Assembly: GCA_031288675.1 (NCBI GenBank)
Contig: JAITQY010000161.1
Span: 1 to 10,920, forward strand
DNA length: 10,920 nucleotides
Reading direction: 5' to 3'
DNA from: Oscillospiraceae bacterium
GTDB lineage: Bacteria > Bacillota > Clostridia > Oscillospirales > Oscillospiraceae
A model generated the notes under the pieces. That model worked only from the letters and a program-made list of their open reading frames with translations, was not told where the DNA came from and did not search any database. A program made the position numbers and the translations under genes. Below, in pieces: positions 1 to 4,953 of this stretch (position 1 is the stretch's first letter; the number at the start of each line of letters is the position of its first letter).

Positions 1-750
1 GCGGGCGGCTTAGGTCAGGCGATCGCGGAAGGCTTGGTAAACGCGGGTGCGAGTGTGATGATCTCCAGCCGTAAAGAGGATTCGCTGAAAACGGCACAGA
101 GCGAAATCAAGGCAGCGACCGGTAAAGACGTAGATTACTGCGCAGGCGACGCGACGAATGAGCAGGATGTTCAGGCTCTGCTTGACGCCGCAGTTGCAAA
201 GTATGGCAAGGTAACGATACTTGTGAACGCGCAGGGATTTAATAAGAAGCAGGACGCGCTGGACTTTGACATTGCGGTGTTCCGTCAGATGCTTGACGCA
301 AACGTAACGAGCTTTATGATTACCGCGAAGATATTCGGCAAACACTTCCAAGAAAATAAGTACGGCAAAATCATCAACCTTAGTTCCGTGCGCGGCAAGA
401 TAGCTACAAAAGGTACCGGTAACGCCGGATACTGCGCGACAAAAGGCGCGGTGGATATGCTTACAAAGCAGATTGCGAGCGAATTTGGTCCGTTCGGCGT
501 GACCGTAAACGCGATCGGTCCTAATATTACGGCGACGCCGATGATGGTTTCTGTGTTCGAAAAGCGCGCGGCGGACGCCGGAATATCCGTTGACGAGTAC
601 TTAGTACAGCAGGGTAACGGAAATCCGATGCGGAAGATGGGCATGCCGGAGGATATTGTCGGCACGGCGGTGTTCCTTGCGGCTCCGGCGAGTGACTTTA
701 TGACCGGAAATATTCTATATCCGGACGGCGGTCTGACTGCAATCGGCTGA
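1..750 (+). CDS. SDR family NAD(P)-dependent oxidoreductase (5' partial)
   Basis: The reading frame is open from the first base of the window, so the start lies upstream; 249 residues are visible. It is a classical short-chain dehydrogenase. The window opens inside the glycine-rich cofactor loop (AGGLG), and the catalytic residues follow: Ser129 in INLSS, Tyr144 and Lys148 in YCATK (numbered from base 1). The C-terminal VNAIGPN and NILYPDGGLTAIG segments are typical. SDRs of this type reversibly oxidise a secondary alcohol using NAD(P); the overall look recalls gluconate 5-dehydrogenase-like sugar or polyol enzymes, but the substrate cannot be named. An oddity is that the usual NNAG motif reads NAQG (partial residues 76-79). 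Only about a dozen N-terminal residues should be missing. The gene converges on the Zn-ADH gene and is followed by a terminator-like hairpin. Confidence 0.93.
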   Translation, partial: AGGLGQAIAEGLVNAGASVMISSRKEDSLKTAQSEIKAATGKDVDYCAGDATNEQDVQALLDAAVAKYGKVTILVNAQGFNKKQDALDFDIAVFRQMLDANVTSFMITAKIFGKHFQENKYGKIINLSSVRGKIATKGTGNAGYCATKGAVDMLTKQIASEFGPFGVTVNAIGPNITATPMMVSVFEKRAADAGISVDEYLVQQGNGNPMRKMGMPEDIVGTAVFLAAPASDFMTGNILYPDGGLTAIG

Positions 751-774
751 GTTTAAGCGGAATATATAGCGGGG

Positions 775-802
775 GCGGACGTGAGTTCGTTTCCGCTTTT
801 TT
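775..802 (+). terminator. Rho-independent terminator after the SDR gene
   Basis: GCGGA (775-779) pairs with TCCGC (792-796). Two further CG pairs lie inside, across a TT bulge, around the loop TGAGTT, and six T follow (797-802). An alternative perfect 8-bp pairing of AAGCGGAA (755-762) with TTCCGCTT (791-798) also ends at the T run. It starts 24 bases after the SDR stop codon. Confidence 0.6.
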
Positions 803-813
803 GCGACACTGAT

Positions 814-844
814 GTGCTACATTTTTTGCAATTGAATGTAGCAC
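814..844. repeat. Hairpin with 10-bp perfect stem
   Basis: GTGCTACATT (814-823) is the exact reverse complement of AATGTAGCAC (835-844), with an 11-base loop. No T run follows on the + strand. Read on the minus strand, it is the last strong structure a leftward transcript from the repeat-A promoter would form before meeting the SDR terminator region. Confidence 0.6.
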
Positions 845-945
845 TGGAAATTAGGGCAGGGAAGGCGACCGTATAGTAGGTAGGTGATAGGCATTAGGAG
901 GTAGGATATGATGAATACGGCGAACGAGTTGTTTTTGTATATTTC

Positions 946-969
946 GGGCGAGCAATGCTCGCCCCTACG
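946..969 (-). repeat. REP-like palindrome, copy 1
   Basis: A 19-base near-perfect palindrome (946-964) with 9-base arms GGGCGAGCA / TGCTCGCCC around one central base. On the minus strand it is preceded by CGTAGG, the same asymmetric flank as copy 2 (CGTAAG), so both copies share orientation. From memory, this GGGCGAGC-type palindrome recurs as an interspersed repeat in many anaerobic bacterial genomes; that was not checked. Confidence 0.75.
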
Positions 970-1021
970 AAAACGGAAGAAGATTGTAGGTCAACCCCAA
1001 AATGCTGAGTTTAATGCGTGA

Positions 1022-1056
1022 CATTAATCATTAACTATTAGTCATTAATCACTACT
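1022..1056 (-). repeat. Degenerate 7-base tandem array
   Basis: Five consecutive heptads: CATTAAT, CATTAAC, TATTAGT, CATTAAT, CACTACT. The array begins right at the transcription start predicted for the minus-strand promoter at 1062-1090 (about 1055) and so would form the 5' end of that RNA. Copy B of the repeat carries the same array at 6741-6775. Confidence 0.7.
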
Positions 1057-1129
1057 CAAGCATTATAGCACAAAGTTTCTGATTTGTCAAGAGGTAAAAT
1101 GTGTGTAATCGTAAATAATTTGTGAACAG
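1024..1129 (-). repeat. 106-base dispersed repeat, copy A
   Basis: Aligns without gaps to 6743-6848. By eye I count 8 mismatches in 106 positions (about 92% identity), 6 of them clustered in 1094-1109. It contains a heptad array (1022-1056), a perfect sigma-A promoter on the minus strand (1062-1090) and a conserved AT-rich outer segment ending in TTTGTGAACAG. Strand is given by the promoter. No open reading frame spans it. It lies in a convergent gap, as does copy B. Confidence 0.9.
1062..1090 (-). promoter_or_regulatory. Perfect consensus sigma-A promoter, leftward (repeat A)
   Basis: On the minus strand, TTGACA (1085-1090), a 17-base spacer, then TATAAT (1062-1067): both hexamers match consensus with ideal spacing, and a TGC precedes the -10 box (extended -10). 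The upstream DNA (about 1091-1125) is AT-rich, like an UP element. The expected start is near 1055. No protein gene lies leftward before the 3' end of the convergent SDR gene, so any product would be a small RNA or an antisense transcript. Confidence 0.75.
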
Positions 1130-1177
1130 CTACAAAAAATTCGGTGCACACAAGTCAGGAAATGGGAAAACAGAAAA

Positions 1178-1202
1178 TAAGGGCGAGCATTGCTCGCCCT
1201 TA
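1178..1202 (-). terminator. REP-like palindrome, copy 2; probable ADH-operon terminator
   Basis: Arms TAAGGGCGAGCA (1178-1189) and TGCTCGCCCTTA (1191-1202) are exact reverse complements around one central base, giving a 12-bp GC-rich stem. On the minus strand the stem runs into TTATTTTCTGTTTT, so it can act as an intrinsic terminator for the transcript ending with the Zn-ADH gene, 87 bases after its stop codon. It is the same palindrome family as copy 1, so the terminator appears to be a repeat insertion put to use. Confidence 0.65.
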
Positions 1203-1288
1203 CGGGATATTTCAAGTGAATTAGATGCTATGCGGAGGAGCGTTATTTTGGATTATTTGCTATGTACGCGATAGGAGAGAACAGATAT

Positions 1289-2422
1289 TTACAGCGGATG
1301 ACCGGAGCCGAGCCCTTGACCGCCGATAACGACTACGTTTTTAAGCGCGCCTTTTGTGGAGTCTTCAAGCGCCTCTTTGATATTATCTAACGTGAAACGG
1401 TTAGTCAGGAGAGAATCAATATCTACCATTCCTTTGCGGTAGTAGTCCATATAAACCGGGACGTCCTTGCGGAGTTTGATAGCGCCCATTACGCTGCCGG
1501 TGACGCGCTTGCCGAATAAGAGATCCATCGCATTGATTTCGTGCATGAACTCATTTTCGTAGAGTTCGTGTCCTATGATAACCATTTGCCCGAACTGACA
1601 ACAGACGTCGAAAGCGGTTTTCTTTACGCCTTTGCCGGCGACGGCGACCATACTGTGGTCTGTGCCGAGACCGGCGGTGATTTTTTTGACTTCCTCAACG
1701 ACGTCGCACTTTTTGGGGTTAAAGCCGTGCGTAGCGCCGAATTTCTTGGCGGCTTCCAATTTGCTGTCCATAGTGTCAATGGCTATTATGGGAATTGCGC
1801 CGCTCATACGCGCACCCATAATTGCGCTGAGACCAACGCCTCCGGCGCCGACAACGGCGAAACTTTCACCAGGTTTGATTTTGCAGCGGTTTAGCGCCGC
1901 TCCGAAGCCGCTCATAAAACCGCAGGCGAGCGCGGAGCCGATTTCAAACGGGATGTCGTCGTCAAGCTTGCAAAGCATAGCTTCGTGAGCGTTGGTGTAT
2001 TCCGCGAAACCGCTTGCGCCGGAACAGGTTTGTATAATGCGCTCTCCGTTAAGGCGCGTGTACGGACTGGGCACACGGAAGCTCATCGGCGGAATGTTGC
2101 GGCAGAACCACGGTTCGCCTTTGAGACAAGTGTCGCAATGACCGCAGCCGGCGCGTATCTCGGTGCAGAGTACGCGGTCACCGGGCTTGACATAAGTGAC
2201 CTTACTTCCGACCGCGTCAACTATTCCGGCGATTTCGTGTCCCGCAATACCGGGGCCGTCGTAAGCGCCGTGTTCGCCGGTGTAGGCGTGGATGTCGCTG
2301 TGGCAGATGGTGCAGGTCATAATCTTGATTCTGGCTTCGTATTCGCCGGGATCGTCAAGCTCGACCTCCTCTACGATGACGTTAAGCCCCATCTCCGGAA
2401 CTATTGCTGCTTTACAACGCAT
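1289..2422 (-). CDS. Zinc-dependent alcohol dehydrogenase (MDR superfamily)
   Basis: A 377-residue medium-chain, zinc-containing, NAD(P)-dependent alcohol dehydrogenase. Seen in order: catalytic zinc motif CHSD with Cys40, His41 and Asp43; GHE at 61-63; the structural zinc lobe Cys93, Cys96, Cys99 and Cys107 (CX2CX2CX7C); the third catalytic zinc ligand Cys167 (LACGFMSG); and the Rossmann loop GAGGVG at 192-197, with an acidic Asp216 after the second strand that favours NAD. It oxidises an alcohol or reduces an aldehyde or ketone in the cytoplasm; the substrate is not evident. The frame could open at a TTG at 2428, but AAGGAGG (2430-2436) sits only one base from that codon and seven from the ATG at 2422, so ATG 2422 is chosen. 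It is probably the last gene of the leftward FAD oxidoreductase/SDR operon, with a pseudogene wedged in front. Confidence 0.94.
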   Translation of the reverse strand: MRCKAAIVPEMGLNVIVEEVELDDPGEYEARIKIMTCTICHSDIHAYTGEHGAYDGPGIAGHEIAGIVDAVGSKVTYVKPGDRVLCTEIRAGCGHCDTCLKGEPWFCRNIPPMSFRVPSPYTRLNGERIIQTCSGASGFAEYTNAHEAMLCKLDDDIPFEIGSALACGFMSGFGAALNRCKIKPGESFAVVGAGGVGLSAIMGARMSGAIPIIAIDTMDSKLEAAKKFGATHGFNPKKCDVVEEVKKITAGLGTDHSMVAVAGKGVKKTAFDVCCQFGQMVIIGHELYENEFMHEINAMDLLFGKRVTGSVMGAIKLRKDVPVYMDYYRKGMVDIDSLLTNRFTLDNIKEALEDSTKGALKNVVVIGGQGLGSGHPL

Positions 2423-2429
2423 AGCCAAT

Positions 2430-2436
2430 CCTCCTT
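2430..2436 (-). promoter_or_regulatory. Ribosome binding site of the Zn-ADH gene
   Basis: AAGGAGG on the minus strand, seven bases before ATG 2422. It decides the start codon against the in-frame TTG at 2428. The gene has kept a strong independent site even though a foreign-looking element separates it from the operon genes upstream. Confidence 0.85.
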
Positions 2437-2456
2437 AAATTAGTTTTTATGTTTTT

Positions 2457-2494
2457 GAACCACGAATTAACACGGATACACACTAATTATATTT
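2457..2494 (-). repeat. Conserved-looking tail of the GxxExxY element, 10-base periodic
   Basis: The + strand at 2461-2490 reads as three related decamers: CACGAATTAA, CACGGATACA, CACTAATTAT. They follow directly after the ancestral stop codon of the GxxExxY pseudogene. From memory, CACGAATTAACACGGAT-like sequence often accompanies GxxExxY genes in unrelated bacteria, which suggests gene and tail travel together. That association is recalled, not tested here. Confidence 0.5.
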
Positions 2495-2877
2495 CTAAAC
2501 GACGATGCGTTTCCATTGTAATTTAGAATATTTGAAATTCAAAATTAACCCAAGTTTTTATTGCTTAGTCTCAGATAATTCATAACCTGTCCTACCTCGT
2601 GATTAGTTATATGCTCTATTGTTTTTGTATAAACTATTATATTATCAAAGACGATTAAATCCGGTATAAAAACGCCGACATTTACCCCTTTGTAAACTAC
2701 GTCAAAGCGAGGCTGCTGTATATATGGAATACGGCGTAATTTGAACTCAACGCAAAGCGCGAGTTCATATGGCTTTTCAAGCAGTCCGTGACCTAATTGA
2801 TTAAGAACTTCAAACGCACATCCAACTATTGCGTGTACTTCGTCGGCGTATATTAATTCGTGAAGATTAGTGTTCAT
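2495..2877 (-). pseudogene. GxxExxY protein (PD-(D/E)XK nuclease-like, PF13366), frameshifted
   Basis: The intact-looking part (2545-2877, 110 codons) has the family signature GLLEKPY at residues 31-37, followed by YKG and the PD of the nuclease-like core (Pro72, Asp73). It stops at NLG. Adding one T in the minus strand at about 2547 restores the reading LGLILNFKYSKLQWKRIVV, the usual C-terminus of the family, ending at a TAG at 2495-2497. So one base has been lost. In addition, the core E-x-K motif reads Y83-T-K85: the expected Glu is missing. Both changes point to decay rather than a short variant. It starts 17 bases after the SDR stop, with no clear ribosome binding site, and splits a likely operon. 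The family's role is unknown; many copies look mobile. Confidence 0.82.
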
Positions 2878-2894
2878 TAGCAGTTTTTGATTTT

Positions 2895-3668
2895 TTAGTT
2901 ACTTCCGCCGTCAACGATGAGGTTTTGACCGGTGACGAACAGGTTTTCCTGAGCGAAGAAAAGGGCGGCGCGTGCGATTTCGATAGGTTCAGCGACGTGA
3001 CCGAGCGGTGTGAGGCTGGCTACATAGGCGAATTCCTCCGGCGAGGAGCCGCTTTTCATCGGTGTGTTGACCATACCCGGACTGATGGAGTTGAATGTGA
3101 TGTTGTCTTTGCCGTATTTTTTTGCGAACGCCCGTGTTTGCAGAATAGCCGCCGCTTTGCTTGCGGTGTAAGGAGGGGTACTCCACTGACCGGTAATTCC
3201 GGTAACGCTGGTAACGTTCACAACGCGTCCGAAATGCTGCTTCTGCATAATGGGAATTACGGCGAGGTTCATATTATAGTGACCCCAACTGTGTACGGAG
3301 AAGAATTTAAGGTAGCTTTCTTCGTCAAAAGTGTCGAAGAGATCATCAAGCTCCTGACCGGGTTCGAGGGCGGACTCAATACCGGCTACATTCATCAGAA
3401 TGTCAATGCGCCGCCATTGAGCATAGACCTCAATAATGCCCTCCGCTGATTGAACGCGGTCGGAGACGTCAACGGGCATAATCAATACCTCGCCGCCGTA
3501 TTTTAGACACTCCTGAGCGGTTTCTTCAAGCGGCTGCTGCCTGCGCCCGAACAGAGCGACGTTCGCTCCGCCTTTTGCGAGTTCGACAGCGCAAGCCTGA
3601 CCGATACCGCTACCTGCGCCGGTGATGATGGCTGTTCGACCCTGAAATCCATAATCTATGTACTGCAT
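2895..3668 (-). CDS. SDR family NAD(P)-dependent dehydrogenase
   Basis: A full-length classical short-chain dehydrogenase of 257 residues. The cofactor loop TGAGSGIG is at 16-23, NVAG (from NNAG) at 93-96, Ser154 in NVTSVTG, and the catalytic Tyr167 and Lys171 are in YTASK. The C-terminal GQNLIVDGG is typical. Arg42 and Arg43 after the second strand, with no acidic residue there, favour NADP(H). It should interconvert an alcohol and a ketone; the substrate is unknown. Its ATG shares one base with the TAA of the upstream FAD oxidoreductase gene (TAATG), with GGAGG seven bases before it, so the two are translationally coupled in one transcript. It differs clearly from the SDR at 1-750, so it is not a recent duplicate. 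Confidence 0.94.
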   Translation of the reverse strand: MQYIDYGFQGRTAIITGAGSGIGQACAVELAKGGANVALFGRRQQPLEETAQECLKYGGEVLIMPVDVSDRVQSAEGIIEVYAQWRRIDILMNVAGIESALEPGQELDDLFDTFDEESYLKFFSVHSWGHYNMNLAVIPIMQKQHFGRVVNVTSVTGITGQWSTPPYTASKAAAILQTRAFAKKYGKDNITFNSISPGMVNTPMKSGSSPEEFAYVASLTPLGHVAEPIEIARAALFFAQENLFVTGQNLIVDGGSN

Positions 3669-4879
3669 TATAAATCCTCCAAGTGAAGTTTTACTCCGTC
3701 AGATTTGAGCGCGGACTGAAGCTCCGTGATATTAAGCGAGCTGAAGTCGTTTGTCAGTGCGGCGGCGGTTCCGGCTGCCTGACCTGTAACGGCGCATGGC
3801 GGAATCACCCGCGTAATATCCCAAAGGGAGTCGGTGACCGATATTGCGCGTCCGGCGGCGAGTAAATTAGTAACCTCCGGAGTGCGCAGTGCGTCAAAAG
3901 AAAGCTCGTAGACAGGACCGCGTTTGCGCCAGTCACCGGTCATCCCGATGCTGCGCTCGACGCGCGTGCGGTCTATATCGGCGTCCTGAGTTGCCGTTCC
4001 GATAAGACGGCGGGACATTCTGACCAGAGGAATTCCCGGGGTAGTAACAGGGGTAACGCCGGCTGTAAGAATGTCGTCGTACATCAGCTTACGTGCGGCG
4101 AGGTTAGCGCGCGCAAGCTCCGCGCCGTCTGTTCCGCTGAAACGGAACGATTTATCAAGGCTCTCAGTCATTGCGCCGGATTCGTAGTTGTCTTCTCGTT
4201 TTTCGGGAACGACGTCGGCAAGTCCGAACATTTTGAGTTTAAGCTCGCCGTCCTGCAGATAGTAGTACCAACTGGCGAGACCGTTGCCGTTCGGATTAAG
4301 TGCGGTCAGCACGCCGGAGAGCGCGCAAATATCCGCGTCGCCGGAGCAATCAATAACGCTTTGAACGGCAATTGCGGTACGTCCTGATTTATTTTCCACC
4401 AATACGTGAGTAATCTTAGAACCGGAGCGAATAACTCCGGCGGCGACAGAACCGTAGAGGATAGTGACGCCGAGTTCGGTAAGCAGACGTTCCGCAGCAA
4501 GCCCGAACAGATGAGGATTAAAGCGTGTCACGAAACGGTTGGCGATACGCTGTTCCGGCGTGCCGTTGTCAAGCCATGCGGCGGGGTAATCAGCCTCCGC
4601 GCCGTGCTTTATGGAGAGGCGGAGAAGTTCCTCCGCGAGACCGAAGCATACTTGGCGGCCTGCGCCGTCGCAGAGCGGGAGATAAATCGTTATGAGACCG
4701 AGCGTTGCCAATCCGCCGAGTGTGAACTCGCGCTCCAGAAGCGTTACCTTAGCGCCATTGCGCGCCGCCGCGATAGCGGCAGCCATTCCCGCAATGCCTC
4801 CGCCGACTATCAGGACGCCGGTATCGGCAACTACGCTGATTTGCCGCGATGGTTCGGTTATCATTAAATTATTTTTCAT
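3668..4879 (-). CDS. FAD-dependent oxidoreductase (PF12831 type)
   Basis: A 403-residue flavoprotein. The N-terminal dinucleotide-binding fold has GGGIAG at 26-31, preceded by a hydrophobic strand (VLIV), and Glu49 at the end of the second strand for the FAD ribose, followed by GGLATLGLI. The C-terminus has the family's second FAD segment NLLAAGRAIS and VIPPCAVTGQAAGTAAAL. The substrate is unknown for most of this family; an oxidation of a small organic acid or alcohol is inferred from the neighbours only. It is the first gene of the leftward operon and overlaps the SDR gene by one base. The ATG at 4879 coincides with the predicted transcription start, so the message is probably leaderless. 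A second in-frame ATG (residue 6) has no ribosome binding site either. Confidence 0.9.
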   Translation of the reverse strand: MKNNLMITEPSRQISVVADTGVLIVGGGIAGMAAAIAAARNGAKVTLLEREFTLGGLATLGLITIYLPLCDGAGRQVCFGLAEELLRLSIKHGAEADYPAAWLDNGTPEQRIANRFVTRFNPHLFGLAAERLLTELGVTILYGSVAAGVIRSGSKITHVLVENKSGRTAIAVQSVIDCSGDADICALSGVLTALNPNGNGLASWYYYLQDGELKLKMFGLADVVPEKREDNYESGAMTESLDKSFRFSGTDGAELARANLAARKLMYDDILTAGVTPVTTPGIPLVRMSRRLIGTATQDADIDRTRVERSIGMTGDWRKRGPVYELSFDALRTPEVTNLLAAGRAISVTDSLWDITRVIPPCAVTGQAAGTAAALTNDFSSLNITELQSALKSDGVKLHLEDL

Positions 4880-4885
4880 AGTTTC

Positions 4886-4914
4886 ATTATAGCACGAATT
4901 AGCTTGACGTGCAA
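4886..4914 (-). promoter_or_regulatory. Promoter of the FAD oxidoreductase operon
   Basis: On the minus strand, TTGCAC (4909-4914), a 17-base spacer, then TATAAT (4886-4891). A six-base discriminator GAAACT puts the expected +1 on the A of ATG 4879. The extended TGC before the -10 box strengthens it despite the weak -35 box. Confidence 0.75.
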
Positions 4915-4915
4915 G
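4903..4915. promoter_or_regulatory. Possible operator: CTTG-N5-CAAG between divergent promoters
   Basis: CTTG ACGTG CAAG is an inverted repeat placed exactly over the two opposed -35 boxes. A regulator bound here would block both directions. The symmetry may also be no more than the result of two -35 boxes facing away from each other. No regulator gene is seen in the window. Confidence 0.35.
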
Positions 4916-4932
4916 AGGTTTTGGTGTAAAAT
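4904..4932 (+). promoter_or_regulatory. Promoter of the aconitase X operon
   Basis: TTGACG (4904-4909), a 17-base spacer, then TAAAAT (4927-4932). The expected start is near 4939, directly before the AGGAGGG ribosome binding site (4940-4946), which lies seven bases from ATG 4954. The leader would be only about 15 bases, leaving no room for a riboswitch or attenuator. The -35 box shares base 4909 with the -35 box of the opposite promoter. Confidence 0.7.
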
Positions 4933-4953
4933 GTTAGTCAGGAGGGATAACAA

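Larger units (their letters stand above)
751..1288. other. Convergent intergenic region rich in repeats
   Basis: This 538-base gap lies between the 3' ends of two converging genes. No convincing protein gene is seen. In order it holds a terminator-like hairpin, a 10-bp-stem hairpin, a REP-like palindrome, copy A of a 106-base dispersed repeat with a consensus minus-strand promoter, and a second REP-like palindrome that probably ends the alcohol dehydrogenase transcript. The repeat part is clearly more AT-rich than the flanking genes. Confidence 0.8.

Noticed and set aside
908..1021. A 37-codon + strand ORF starting ATGATG with AGGAGG six bases upstream.
   Set aside because: It reads straight through the REP-like palindrome and ends at the edge of the dispersed repeat; the peptide has no recognisable features, and the GGAGG belongs to purine-rich spacer sequence.
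946..1202. A CRISPR-like array from the two palindromes.
   Set aside because: Only two copies, about 230 bases apart, with no regular spacers and no cas genes; they behave as REP-like elements.
2423..2428. TTG 2428 as start of the Zn-ADH gene.
   Set aside because: The ribosome binding site ends one base before it; ATG 2422 has the right seven-base spacing.
4886..4935. The divergent promoter region as a third copy of the 106-base repeat, because it shares ATTATAGCAC and CAAGAGG.
   Set aside because: The shared pieces are mainly promoter consensus; heptads and the outer conserved segment are absent and spacing differs.
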